Assembly (NCBI RefSeq): GCF_029760915.1
Contig: NZ_CP121685.1
Location: forward strand, 1,710,001 to 1,774,000
Direction: 5' to 3'
From: Olleya sp. YS
GTDB taxonomy: Bacteria > Bacteroidota > Bacteroidia > Flavobacteriales > Flavobacteriaceae
DNA length: 64,000 bases
Under the pieces are notes generated by a model. It was not told the DNA's origin and did no database searches. It was given only the letters and a program-made list of their open reading frames with translations. The position numbers were made by a program, and so were the translations under genes. Positions 1 to 7,345 of this stretch are shown one piece after another (the stretch's first letter is position 1; every line of letters begins with the position of its first letter).

Positions 1-357
1 ACAGTAGCCTACGATTTAAGTAAAATAGAATTTGCAATTGATAGCACTAATAAAATATTGAAGATTAAATCTATTCCTGAAGAAGAAATTAAAATCTATC
101 CAGAATTAGAATATTACGATATTGAAAGTGGATATTTTAACGAATTTGATGCAGATGATTATAATAAAATAAAAAATATAGTCAAAGAACGAATCACTAA
201 AAAAGTAGAAGCTTCCAACTTACGCATTAACTCAAAAAATAGATTGATTAGCGAGTTGTCAAAATTCTATATACTAACCAACAGTTTGGGTTGGACCTTG
301 CAATACAACGATAACAAGATTGATAATCAAGATAAATTAGAAATTCTTAAATTATAG
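1..357 (+). CDS. DUF4230 domain protein, C-terminal part
   Basis: The frame is open from the first base of the window, so the gene starts upstream and only its last 118 codons are seen. The visible part (YDLSKIEFAID, then KIKSIPEEEIKIYP, then LISELSKFYILTNSLGW near the end) matches the C-terminal half of DUF4230 proteins as I know them from Bacteroidota. These are usually single-pass membrane proteins of unknown function. The TTG at 58 is only an internal codon. The last 6 bases overlap the convergent rhodanese gene. The family call rests on recognition of the conserved region; no function can be given. Confidence 0.75.
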   Translation, partial: TVAYDLSKIEFAIDSTNKILKIKSIPEEEIKIYPELEYYDIESGYFNEFDADDYNKIKNIVKERITKKVEASNLRINSKNRLISELSKFYILTNSLGWTLQYNDNKIDNQDKLEILKL

Positions 358-657
358 TTTGTTATAAAGGCTTTGCCATCCTCCACCATTCATGGCTTCC
401 ACACCTTGACTACGTAAAATAGCTGCAGCGCTTCCAGATCGCATACCACTAGCACAACAGGTAATAATAGGTTTATTCCATTGTTTTATTTCTGTAGCTT
501 TAGCTTGGATTTGTTGTAAAGGAATGTGTTTTGAACCAGGAATAGCTCCAGAGTCATATTCTGCTTTAGACCTAACATCTAAAACAATAGCACCTTTGTC
601 TTGAAATGATTTAATCTTATCAGCTTTATTCCCAAACAAAAATCCAAATAATCCCAT
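352..657 (-). CDS. Rhodanese-like domain protein
   Basis: A 101-residue single-domain rhodanese. It carries the GAIVLDVRSKAEYDSGAIPGS opening (CH2A-like region) and the active-site loop CCASGMRSG (Cys followed five residues later by Arg), typical of small sulfurtransferases that move sulfane sulfur from thiosulfate or persulfides to acceptors. There is no signal peptide, so it is probably cytoplasmic; the short hydrophobic start (GLFGFLFG) could associate with the membrane. It is divergent from the TetR gene. A perfect TATATTTG -7 box lies 30 bases upstream on the same strand. The physiological sulfur acceptor cannot be read from the sequence. Confidence 0.85.
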   Translation of the reverse strand: MGLFGFLFGNKADKIKSFQDKGAIVLDVRSKAEYDSGAIPGSKHIPLQQIQAKATEIKQWNKPIITCCASGMRSGSAAAILRSQGVEAMNGGGWQSLYNKL

Positions 658-687
658 AATGTACTTTTTTATATAAATTTACAATCA

Positions 688-695
688 CAAATATA
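688..695 (-). promoter_or_regulatory. -7 box of the rhodanese promoter
   Basis: On the minus strand this reads TATATTTG, a perfect match to the Bacteroidota -7 consensus TAnnTTTG, about 30 bases before the ATG at 657. No TTG lies at the ideal -33 spacing. It sits immediately beside the start of the divergent TetR gene (702), so binding there could affect both genes. Confidence 0.5.
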
Positions 696-701
696 TCAAT
701 T

Positions 702-1271
702 TTGAAACAAGCTATTAGCAAAGACAACATTATCCATACTGCAGCTAACTTATTTAAAGATAAAGGATACAGTGCAGTTACTATGAGAGATTTGGCGTCG
801 CAAATGGGTATTAAAGCAGCCAGTTTGTACAATCATATCAACTCTAAGCAAGATTTACTTAAAACTATAGTTATTACTATTGCAGAAGAGTTTACAAATG
901 GGATGGATAACATTGTGGCTTCTAATACATCAAATATTGAAAAACTTAAGCACATAATAGCTTTGCATGTTAACATTACCGCAAATAACACCAGTGGTAT
1001 GGCATCTCTTAATAACGATTGGATGCATCTTGAAGATCAATTAGACTATTATTTAAAACTCAGAAGTGATTACGAAACCAATTTTTTAAAAATTATTAAA
1101 CAAGGTATCGCGTCTTCAGAAATTAAAAATACTAATCCAGAAATAATCATGTTTTCTATGTTAACAACTTTGCAGTCCCTATATCTTTGGATTCCTAAAA
1201 AAGAAGATCTTAATGCTAACGATCTAGCCTATACCTTAAGTCAAGTCCTCATTGATGGAATTAACAACTAA
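702..1271 (+). CDS. TetR/AcrR family regulator, probable repressor of the paa operon
   Basis: A 189-residue TetR-type regulator. Residues 1-50 form the DNA-binding domain (IIHTAANLFKDKGYSAVTM, then MGIKAASLYNHINSKQDLL). The remainder is the variable helical ligand-binding and dimerisation domain. The start is TTG at 702: no ATG lies upstream in frame, and the next one, at codon 28, would remove the first helix of the HTH. It is followed after 68 bases by paaE, and that gap contains a near-perfect 18-bp inverted repeat overlapping the promoter region. By analogy with TetR-type PaaR repressors, the ligand is probably phenylacetyl-CoA; this is inference from position. Confidence 0.85.
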   Translation: MKQAISKDNIIHTAANLFKDKGYSAVTMRDLASQMGIKAASLYNHINSKQDLLKTIVITIAEEFTNGMDNIVASNTSNIEKLKHIIALHVNITANNTSGMASLNNDWMHLEDQLDYYLKLRSDYETNFLKIIKQGIASSEIKNTNPEIIMFSMLTTLQSLYLWIPKKEDLNANDLAYTLSQVLIDGINN

Positions 1272-1288
1272 TTAAGAATTATATTTTG

Positions 1289-1296
1289 TATCTTTG
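1289..1296 (+). promoter_or_regulatory. -7 box of the paa operon promoter
   Basis: TATCTTTG matches the TAnnTTTG consensus. It lies 44 bases upstream of the paaE ATG and 7 bases before the inverted repeat at 1304-1321, which puts the expected transcription start at the edge of the repeat. No convincing TTG was found at -33. Confidence 0.6.
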
Positions 1297-1303
1297 TTAT
1301 CTT

Positions 1304-1321
1304 AACTAACAAGTGTTAGTT
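1304..1321. promoter_or_regulatory. Probable TetR operator of the paa operon
   Basis: AACTAACA-AG-TGTTAGTT: two perfect 8-base arms with a 2-base spacer, the size and symmetry typical of TetR-family operators. It starts 7 bases after the -7 box, so a bound dimer would cover the transcription start of paaE. Assignment to the adjacent TetR gene is inference from position. Confidence 0.65.
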
Positions 1322-1339
1322 TAATATTAAGTAATTGAT

Positions 1340-2413
1340 ATGGCAGAATTTCACAACTTAAGAGTTGCAGATATATATAAGGACACAGAAGATACTTCTG
1401 TCGTAACATTTGACGTTCCTTTAGAATTATATCAGGCTTTTCAGTTTAGGCAAGGACAGCATTTAACTTTAAAAGCAGATATAAATAACGAAGATGTTCG
1501 TCGTTCATATTCTCTGTGCTCAAGTCCTTTGGACAATAAATGGCAAGTAGCAGTAAAACTAATTCCTGGTGGGAAATTTTCAACCTATGTAAATGAAACT
1601 TTAAAAACTGGTGACCAAATAGAAGTCATGGCTCCAAGCGGAACATTTGGTGTCGATTGCCAGCCAAAAAAGTCAAAAAATTATTTGTTTTTCGCAGCTG
1701 GTAGTGGGATTACTCCAGTGTTGTCAATGATTAAAGCGCACTTGGCTCAAGAGCCAAATGCAACTTGCAAGCTATTTTATGTTAATAAAACAGCAAAATC
1801 TATTATCTTTAAAGAAGAACTAGAGCAGCTTAGAAATAAATACTTTGGAAGATTAGAAATTTATTATTTCTTAACCAAAGAAAGAAGAGATATCGAGTTG
1901 TTTAATGGACGTTTTGATGATGAAAAGATGAAAGTGCTAACAAATACTTTTATTGATATTCCAGATACAAGTGAAGTCTTTTTATGTGGTCCAGAAAAAA
2001 TGGTAAACTATGTAAGTGAGTATCTAATCAATGCAGGATTACCAAAAGAATTGGTCCATTTTGAATTGTTTGTCACTGGATTAACCGAAGAAGATATAAA
2101 AAGAGCAGAACGTTTAGTAAAACAAAATGTAGAAGGTACACAAGTAACTATTGTTGATGGTGGAAAAGAGTTTTTATTCACCATGACAAAAGAATATGAC
2201 AATATTTTAGATGCTGCTTTAGGTGCAGGAGCAGACTTGCCTTTCGCCTGTAAAGGTGGTGTTTGCAGCACTTGTAAATGCGAAGTGAAAGAAGGTAGTG
2301 TAGAAATGAAAATTAACTACGCATTAGACGACAAAGAAGTAGCACAAAATTTGGTATTAAGTTGTCAAGCTGTACCAACATCAGACAAAGTTGTAGTCGA
2401 TTTTGACGTGTGA
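1340..2413 (+). CDS. paaE: Phenylacetyl-CoA epoxidase reductase subunit PaaE
   Basis: A 357-residue reductase that passes electrons from NAD(P)H through FAD and a 2Fe-2S centre to the PaaAC di-iron oxygenase. Order of domains: FAD-binding ferredoxin-reductase domain (about 1-105, with RRSYSLCSSP for flavin binding), NAD-binding domain (about 110-235, with FFAAGSGITPVLSMIK and FLCGPEKMV), and a C-terminal plant-type ferredoxin domain (about 265-357) with ACKGGVCSTCKCEV and a fourth Cys in LSCQAVP. It is the first gene of the operon, ahead of paaA, whereas the E. coli order is A-B-C-D-E. The stop codon abuts a small GAGCC-AAAA-GGC hairpin. Confidence 0.95.
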   Translation: MAEFHNLRVADIYKDTEDTSVVTFDVPLELYQAFQFRQGQHLTLKADINNEDVRRSYSLCSSPLDNKWQVAVKLIPGGKFSTYVNETLKTGDQIEVMAPSGTFGVDCQPKKSKNYLFFAAGSGITPVLSMIKAHLAQEPNATCKLFYVNKTAKSIIFKEELEQLRNKYFGRLEIYYFLTKERRDIELFNGRFDDEKMKVLTNTFIDIPDTSEVFLCGPEKMVNYVSEYLINAGLPKELVHFELFVTGLTEEDIKRAERLVKQNVEGTQVTIVDGGKEFLFTMTKEYDNILDAALGAGADLPFACKGGVCSTCKCEVKEGSVEMKINYALDDKEVAQNLVLSCQAVPTSDKVVVDFDV

Positions 2414-2427
2414 GCCAAAAGGCGAAC

Positions 2428-2447
2428 ATTCCCACGAAAGTGGGAAT
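2428..2447. repeat. Palindromic repeat (ATTCCCAC-GAAA-GTGGGAAT)
   Basis: A perfect 8-base stem with a GAAA loop, followed by CTCATC, lying in the paaE-paaA gap. A relative in opposite orientation is at 16178-16198. It belongs to the set of short palindromes found between catabolic genes in this window. Confidence 0.85.
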
Positions 2448-2486
2448 CTCATCAATAGTTTATTCATTGATGAATTGAAAAAAGAT

Positions 2487-2514
2487 GTCATTCCGAGTGT
2501 AGACGAGGAATCTC
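2487..2514. repeat. Palindromic repeat (GTCATTCCGAG...GAGGAATCTC)
   Basis: An imperfect stem built from ATTCC and GGAAT, opening with GTCATTCCGAG and closing with GAGGAATCTC. Close relatives are at 14941-14967 (intergenic) and 7034-7061 (inside paaH). Confidence 0.8.
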
Positions 2515-2580
2515 AGATATATAGAAAAAGAAAAATTAACTCGCTTGTGGCCAAAAGCCAATAGCAAAAAGCTAAAGAAA

Positions 2581-3537
2581 ATGAGTGAAGAACAGATTAA
2601 AAGTTTAGAGAAACAGTTCGAAGAGCGCATCGCAAGAGACGAAAAAATCGAACCAAAAGATTGGATGCCAGAAAAATATCGAAAAACGCATATTAGACAA
2701 ATGTCTCAACATGCCCATTCGGAAATTGTTGGGATGCTACCAGAAGGTAATTGGATAACAAGAGCACCATCTTTAAGACGTAAAGTAGCCTTGTTAGCAA
2801 AAGTGCAAGATGAAGCTGGACATGGTTTATACTTATATTCAGCAACAGAAACTCTAGGTATTTCTAGAGAAGAAATGTATGAGCAACTGCATACAGGAAA
2901 GGCTAAATATTCCTCAATTTTTAACTACCCAACTATCACTTGGGCAGATATGGGAGCAATTGGTTGGTTAGTAGATGGTGCAGCTATTATTAACCAAGTA
3001 CCATTATGCAACACCTCTTATGGACCATATGCAAGAGCGATGATTCGTGTATGTAAAGAAGAAAGTTTTCACCAACGTCAAGGTTTCGAAATCATGATTA
3101 AACTAGCGCAAGGTACTCCAGAACAAAAGGAAATGGCTCAAGATGCTTTAAACCGTTGGTGGTGGCCAAGTTTAATGATGTTAGGACCAACAGATGATGT
3201 GTCTGTGCATACAGAACAATCTATGAAATGGAAATTAAAACGTAAATCTAACGACGATTTACGTCAGCAATTTATAGATCAAACTGTGCCTCAAGCTGAT
3301 TTAATCGGATTAACCATTCCAGATCCAGATTTAAAATGGAATGAAGAACGCGGAAGTTATGATTTTGGAGTAATTGATTGGGACGAGTTCTGGCAAGTGG
3401 TAAAAGGTCATGGTCCAATGAACAAAGAACGTATGAAGGCAAGAGTTGGTGCGTGGGAACGTGGTGAATGGGTTCGTGATGCAGCTATGGCTCATGCTGA
3501 AAAGAAAGCTAAAAGAAAACAAAAACAAGCAGTATAA
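2581..3537 (+). CDS. paaA: Phenylacetyl-CoA epoxidase catalytic subunit PaaA
   Basis: The 318-residue oxygenase subunit that inserts one oxygen of O2 into the ring of phenylacetyl-CoA, giving the 1,2-epoxide. It has a ferritin-like fold with di-iron ligand motifs VQDEAGHG and [11 protein letters not shown] (two ExxH-type motifs), and the conserved [16 protein letters not shown] and [10 protein letters not shown] stretches. I start it at the ATG at 2581 ([17 protein letters not shown]). A longer frame opens at TTG 2545, but its first 12 codons are unlike PaaA. The C-terminus is Lys-rich (KKAKRKQKQ). It works with PaaC as the structural partner, PaaB as connector and PaaE as reductase. Confidence 0.95.
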   Translation: MSEEQIKSLEKQFEERIARDEKIEPKDWMPEKYRKTHIRQMSQHAHSEIVGMLPEGNWITRAPSLRRKVALLAKVQDEAGHGLYLYSATETLGISREEMYEQLHTGKAKYSSIFNYPTITWADMGAIGWLVDGAAIINQVPLCNTSYGPYARAMIRVCKEESFHQRQGFEIMIKLAQGTPEQKEMAQDALNRWWWPSLMMLGPTDDVSVHTEQSMKWKLKRKSNDDLRQQFIDQTVPQADLIGLTIPDPDLKWNEERGSYDFGVIDWDEFWQVVKGHGPMNKERMKARVGAWERGEWVRDAAMAHAEKKAKRKQKQAV

Positions 3538-3547
3538 ATTTTATCTT

Positions 3548-3610
3548 CAGTTCGAGTGGTTTTCTGTCAGATTGAGCGCAGTCGAAATCAAAGAAAATTG
3601 TATCGAGAAC
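3548..3610. repeat. Composite palindromic repeat, one element nested in another
   Basis: The outer arms are GTTCGAG (3550-3556) and TCGAGAAC (3603-3610), the latter preceded by AAATTGTA. Inside lies a second element, 3566-3589, beginning GTCAGATTGAGCG and ending GTCGAAATC. The outer element is related to 16105-16146; the inner one to the unit inside E2 (13908-13931). It occupies most of the paaA-paaB gap. Confidence 0.75.
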
Positions 3611-3638
3611 AAGATAAAATTAGAAATAAATAAATATT

Positions 3639-3929
3639 ATGTCTGATAAAAAAAACTGGCCTCTTTGGGAAGTCTTCGTAAGAAGTAAAAACGGATTAGA
3701 GCATCGTCATTGTGGAAGTTTACACGCAGCAGATGAGGATATGGCTTTAGAAAATGCACGCGATGTGTATACCAGAAGAAGTGAAGGTGTAAGTATTTGG
3801 GTTGTAGAATCTAAACACATTACAGCATCTAATCCTGAAAATAATGGTGAATTATTTGAACCTGCACATGATAAGGTGTATCGTCATCCAACGTTTTACG
3901 ATTTGCCAGACGAAGTAAAGCATATGTGA
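3639..3929 (+). CDS. paaB: Phenylacetyl-CoA epoxidase subunit PaaB
   Basis: A 96-residue protein with the family signature WPLWEVFVRSKNGLEHRHCG near the N-terminus, the DAEMAL-like segment DEDMALENARDVYTRR, and the closing YRHPTFYDLPDEVKHM. PaaB is a non-catalytic subunit needed for an active epoxidase complex, thought to connect PaaAC units and aid contact with PaaE. Length is normal for the family. It lies between paaA and paaC, with palindromic repeats on both sides. Confidence 0.95.
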   Translation: MSDKKNWPLWEVFVRSKNGLEHRHCGSLHAADEDMALENARDVYTRRSEGVSIWVVESKHITASNPENNGELFEPAHDKVYRHPTFYDLPDEVKHM

Positions 3930-3943
3930 TAAATCTCTGATTT

Positions 3944-3972
3944 GTCATCCTGAACTTGTTTCAGGATCTCAT
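3944..3972. repeat. Palindromic repeat (ATCCTGAA-cttgt-TTCAGGAT)
   Basis: Begins GTCATCCTGAACTTG and ends TTCAGGATCTCAT. The 8-base arms are perfect. An identical copy in the same orientation is at 27708-27736, next to the aminomuconate deaminase gene. It fills the paaB-paaC gap. Confidence 0.9.
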
Positions 3973-3987
3973 CAAACTAAGATTAAA

Positions 3988-4743
3988 ATGAAAAAAGAAA
4001 ACTTATATAATTACATTTTAGGCATAGCAGATAACAGTTTAATCCTTGGTCAGCGTATGGGAGAGCTTTGCGGTCACGGACCAAGTTTAGAAACAGATAT
4101 AGCTTGCACCAATATATCATTAGATTTATTTGGTCAAGTACGCAGCTATTTTCAATACGCAGCTAAAATTGCAGGTGACGGAAGAACAGAAGACGATATA
4201 GCCATGCTTCGTAAAGAACGTGAGTATAAAAATGTATTGTTAGTAGAGCAACCTAATACAAACTTCGCCTATACAATTGGTCGTCAATTTTTATTTGATG
4301 TGTATCATTTAGCCTTTCTTTCAGAATTACAAAAAAGTACAGATTTAACATTGTCAGCAATAGCTAATAAATGCATCAAAGAAGTAAGTTATCACGAACG
4401 TTTCTCTTCAGATTGGGTAAAGCGTTTAGGTGATGGTACAGAAGAAAGTAAAACTAAAATGCAAGAAGCAATCAACGATTTGTGGACCTATACAGATGAA
4501 TTATTTCATCAAACGGAAGCAGATAAAGCAATGGTTTCAGATGGAATAGGTTTTGATGTCACCAAATTAAAAGAAGCCTATTATAAAAATGTTAGTGATT
4601 TATTGCTAGAATCTACTTTAGAAGTACCAGAATCTAAATACTTCCAAAAAGGAGGAAAGCAAGGTATTCACACAGAACATTTAGGATATTTATTAAGCGA
4701 TTTGCAATATATGCAACGAACGTATCCTAATATGGAATGGTAA
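3988..4743 (+). CDS. paaC: Phenylacetyl-CoA epoxidase structural subunit PaaC
   Basis: A 251-residue ferritin-like partner of PaaA. Family features: LGIADNSLILGQRMGELCGHGP at the N-terminus, DLFGQVRSYFQYAA, TNFAYTIGRQFLFDVYH and KEVSYHERFSSDWVKRLGDG, ending HTEHLGYLLSDLQYMQRTYP. PaaC resembles PaaA in fold but is regarded as structural, holding the complex together and helping to bind substrate. Length is normal. It is separated from paaD by two palindromic repeats. Confidence 0.95.
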   Translation: MKKENLYNYILGIADNSLILGQRMGELCGHGPSLETDIACTNISLDLFGQVRSYFQYAAKIAGDGRTEDDIAMLRKEREYKNVLLVEQPNTNFAYTIGRQFLFDVYHLAFLSELQKSTDLTLSAIANKCIKEVSYHERFSSDWVKRLGDGTEESKTKMQEAINDLWTYTDELFHQTEADKAMVSDGIGFDVTKLKEAYYKNVSDLLLESTLEVPESKYFQKGGKQGIHTEHLGYLLSDLQYMQRTYPNMEW

Positions 4744-4744
4744 A

Positions 4745-4764
4745 ATTCCTGCGAAAGCAGGAAT
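4745..4764. repeat. Palindromic repeat (ATTCCTGC-GAAA-GCAGGAAT)
   Basis: Perfect 8-base arms with a GAAA loop, beginning right after the paaC stop. It has the same architecture as 2428-2447 with a different stem sequence. Confidence 0.85.
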
Positions 4765-4784
4765 CTCATAAATTAAAACCAAAT

Positions 4785-4812
4785 GTCATTCAGAGCAAAG
4801 CGAAGAATTTCA
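4785..4812. repeat. Palindromic repeat (GTCATTCAGAG...GAAGAATTTCAT)
   Basis: A degenerate relative of the GTCATTCCGAG family: it begins GTCATTCAGAGCAAAG and ends GAATTTCAT. It is located just before paaD. Confidence 0.65.
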
Positions 4813-4822
4813 TTTAGATAAA

Positions 4823-5323
4823 ATGACAGCAACAGAACAAAACATAGATCAAATCTTGATTCCAATTCTGGAACAAGTATTTGATCCAGAAATTCCAGTA
4901 TTATCCATCATGGACATGGGAGTGGTGCGTTCTGCTGTTATTGAAAATGATATTGTAAAAGTTGAAATCACACCAACTTACAGTGGTTGTCCAGCAATGG
5001 ATGTGATTGGAGATGATATAAAAAAAGCATTAATAGAAGCAGGATACGAATCTAAAATTGATTTGATTTTGCATCCAGCTTGGACAACCGATTGGATTAC
5101 ACCAAGAGGTCGTAAAGCATTAGAAGATTACGGTATAGCAGCACCATTAGATGCAGAAGCAGATAAAGATGTTTTGTTAAACGGAAAGCGAATAGTAAAA
5201 TGTACTAATTGTGGTTCGCAAAACACACGATTAGTCAGTCAGTTTGGTTCTACAGCATGTAAAGCACAATTTCAATGTGACGATTGTCAAGAACCATTTG
5301 ATTATTTTAAATGTTTAAAATAA
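4823..5323 (+). CDS. paaD: Phenylacetate degradation protein PaaD (MIP18-like, Fe-S maturation)
   Basis: A 166-residue protein. The N-terminal half is a MIP18/SufT-type domain (FDPEIPVLSIMDMGVV, then TPTYSGCPAMDVIGDDI), which in PaaD is linked to Fe-S or metal-centre maturation of the epoxidase. The C-terminal part has a Cys-rich metal-binding motif typical of PaaD: CTNCGS, then STACKAQFQCDDC, with a last Cys at FDYFKC. Length and domain order match the family. It probably serves assembly of the PaaE Fe-S centre or the PaaA iron site; its exact role is not settled even for the family. Confidence 0.93.
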   Translation: MTATEQNIDQILIPILEQVFDPEIPVLSIMDMGVVRSAVIENDIVKVEITPTYSGCPAMDVIGDDIKKALIEAGYESKIDLILHPAWTTDWITPRGRKALEDYGIAAPLDAEADKDVLLNGKRIVKCTNCGSQNTRLVSQFGSTACKAQFQCDDCQEPFDYFKCLK

Positions 5324-5342
5324 AAAGACATTAGTACAAGTG

Positions 5343-5361
5343 ATTCTGAATTTTTCAGAAT
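5343..5361. repeat. Inverted repeat (ATTCTGAA-ttt-TTCAGAAT)
   Basis: Perfect 8-base arms with a TTT loop in the paaD-paaG gap. The outer flanks, GTACAAG before and GTATCAAG after, suggest a more decayed palindrome of the same general class. Confidence 0.7.
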
Positions 5362-5389
5362 TGTATCAAGGACATAATAAAAAATAGGT

Positions 5390-6175
5390 ATGAGCAATAA
5401 TTCAATTCTATTAAAAATTGAAAATAAAGTAGCGTACATAACGCTCAACAGATCAGAAGTCTTTAATAGTTTCAATCGCGAAATGGCATTTAGTCTTCAT
5501 GATACTTTAGACGCTTGCGAAAACAATGATGATATAAGAGCAATTGTGCTAACTGGAAACGGAAAAGCATTTTGTGCTGGTCAAGATTTAAAAGAAGTTA
5601 CAGATCCAGAATTAAACCCAGGATTTAAAAAAATATTAGAAGAGCACTACAATCCAATAATTACAAGAATTCGTGCAATTAAAAAGCCGATTATTGCAGC
5701 AGTAAATGGTGTTGCAGCTGGAGCTGGAGCAAATATCGCTTTGGCTTGTGATATAGTTGTAGCGCATGAAAAAGTAAGTTTTATTCAAGCATTTAGCTTA
5801 ATTGGGTTAGTTCCTGATAGTGCAGGGACTTTCTTTTTGCCTAGACTTATTGGATTTCAAAAAGCATTAGCATTAGCAATGTTAGGTGATAAAATCTCTG
5901 CTGAAAAAGCAGAAAAGATGGGAATGATTTACAAAGTGATTCCTTTAGAAAATTTTGAAGAAGAAGTAAATAAACTAGCTGTAAAATTAGCGAACATGCC
6001 AACCAAAGCATTAGGCTTAATTAAAGAATTATATAACAAATCAATGACAAACGATTTAGAATCTCAATTAGCATTAGAGTCTAAATTACAAATTGAAGCA
6101 GCTCAAAGCAATGATTATGCAGAAGGCGTTGCTGCATTTATAGAAAAAAGAAAACCAAACTTTAGAGGAAACTAA
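5390..6175 (+). CDS. paaG: Epoxyphenylacetyl-CoA isomerase PaaG (crotonase family)
   Basis: A 261-residue crotonase-fold enzyme. In the pathway it turns the ring epoxide into the seven-membered oxepin-CoA and later shifts a double bond during beta-oxidation. It carries the oxyanion-hole segments AFCAGQDLKEV and NGVAAGAGANIALACD, plus LIGLVPDSAGTFFLPRLIG. The Asp in VPDSAGT is the position typical of PaaG catalytic Asp, where hydratases have Glu. Of the two crotonases in the operon, this one fits PaaG. It directly abuts paaH (no gap), so translation is probably coupled. Confidence 0.9.
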   Translation: MSNNSILLKIENKVAYITLNRSEVFNSFNREMAFSLHDTLDACENNDDIRAIVLTGNGKAFCAGQDLKEVTDPELNPGFKKILEEHYNPIITRIRAIKKPIIAAVNGVAAGAGANIALACDIVVAHEKVSFIQAFSLIGLVPDSAGTFFLPRLIGFQKALALAMLGDKISAEKAEKMGMIYKVIPLENFEEEVNKLAVKLANMPTKALGLIKELYNKSMTNDLESQLALESKLQIEAAQSNDYAEGVAAFIEKRKPNFRGN

Positions 6176-7345
6176 ATGAACGTAGGAATAATAGGTTCTG
6201 GAACAATGGGAAGTGGTATAGCACAAGTAGCTGCTACTGCTGGTTGTTCAGTAAAATTATACGATACCAATCAAGCTGCTTTAGACAAAGCAAAAGTGTC
6301 TTTAGAGAAAATTTTAAACCGTCTTATTGAAAAGGGACGAATAGATACTATTGATAAAAATAGAATTCAATCTAATATTTCTTATGTAGATACATTAAAA
6401 GATTTGTCAGATTCAAATTTGACTATTGAAGCTATTATTGAAAATCTGGATATTAAGAAAAAAGTGTTTTCAGAGTTAGAAAGCTATGTGTCAGATGATT
6501 GTATCATTGCATCTAATACATCTAGTTTATCAATAGCATCTATTGCAGCTTCACTAAAAAAACCAAAACGTTGTGTTGGTATTCATTTTTTCAACCCAGC
6601 ACCTTTAATGAAATTAGTTGAGGTTATACCTGCTATTCAAACCTCTTATGAAACATTAGAAAAGTCAATTGATACAATTACTAGTTGGAAAAAAACAGTT
6701 GCTGTAGCTAAAGACACACCTGGATTTATTGTAAACCGTGTAGCAAGACCATTTTATGGAGAAGCATTACGAATTTATGAAGAAGGATTAGCAGATTTCG
6801 CGACTATTGATGATGCAATGAAAAGTATTGGTAAATTTAGAATGGGACCATTCGAATTGATGGATTTTATAGGTAATGACGTTAATTATACAGTAACGGA
6901 AACAGTATTCGAAGCATTCTATTTCGATCCAAGATATAAACCAGCATTCACTCAAAAACGTTTTTCTGAAGCAGGTTATTTGGGACGTAAATCTGGAATA
7001 GGTTATTATGAATATGATGAAAATAATAGTATCGTCATTCCGAGTAAAGCAAAGGAATCTCTTGATGAGAAGTTAGCACAGCAAATATTCGAAAGAGTCC
7101 TAGTCATGCTAATAAACGAAGCTGCAGATGCACTATTCCTAAACATCGCATCAGCAGAAGATATAGATAACGCAATGACCAAGGGTGTCAATTATCCTAA
7201 AGGGTTATTAGCTTGGGCAGACGAAAAAGGTATCGATTGGTGTGTGTCTAATTTAGACGATTTATATAATGAATATCATGAAGATAGATATCGTTGCAGT
7301 CCATTATTACGTAAAATGAACAGAGAAAACAAAACCTTTTTTTAA
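6176..7345 (+). CDS. paaH: 3-hydroxyacyl-CoA dehydrogenase PaaH, with a translated palindromic repeat
   Basis: A 389-residue NAD-dependent dehydrogenase that oxidises 3-hydroxyadipyl-CoA to 3-oxoadipyl-CoA. The N-terminal Rossmann domain starts with GIIGSGTMGSGIAQVAA. The catalytic HFFNPAPLMKLVEVI motif lies near residue 140. The first C-terminal helical domain (DTPGFIVNRVARPFYGEAL) is followed by a second one (residues 300-389). The linker between these two, residues about 287-296 (VIPSKAKESL), is encoded by 7034-7061, a sequence matching the palindromic repeats between the operon genes; the frame is kept. It abuts paaG and paaI without spacer. Confidence 0.9.
   Translation: MNVGIIGSGTMGSGIAQVAATAGCSVKLYDTNQAALDKAKVSLEKILNRLIEKGRIDTIDKNRIQSNISYVDTLKDLSDSNLTIEAIIENLDIKKKVFSELESYVSDDCIIASNTSSLSIASIAASLKKPKRCVGIHFFNPAPLMKLVEVIPAIQTSYETLEKSIDTITSWKKTVAVAKDTPGFIVNRVARPFYGEALRIYEEGLADFATIDDAMKSIGKFRMGPFELMDFIGNDVNYTVTETVFEAFYFDPRYKPAFTQKRFSEAGYLGRKSGIGYYEYDENNSIVIPSKAKESLDEKLAQQIFERVLVMLINEAADALFLNIASAEDIDNAMTKGVNYPKGLLAWADEKGIDWCVSNLDDLYNEYHEDRYRCSPLLRKMNRENKTFF
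7034..7061. repeat. Palindromic repeat inside the paaH reading frame
   Basis: Starts GTCATTCCGAG and ends AAGGAATCTC, like the intergenic copies at 2487-2514 and 14941-14967. It is read in frame as VIPSKAKESL, between the two C-terminal domains of PaaH. Confidence 0.75.

Noticed and set aside
3446-3646. A 66-codon open frame overlapping the paaA end and the following repeat
   Set aside because: It is out of frame with paaA, passes through the repeat and has no recognisable features; it is a by-product of the two overlapping sequences.
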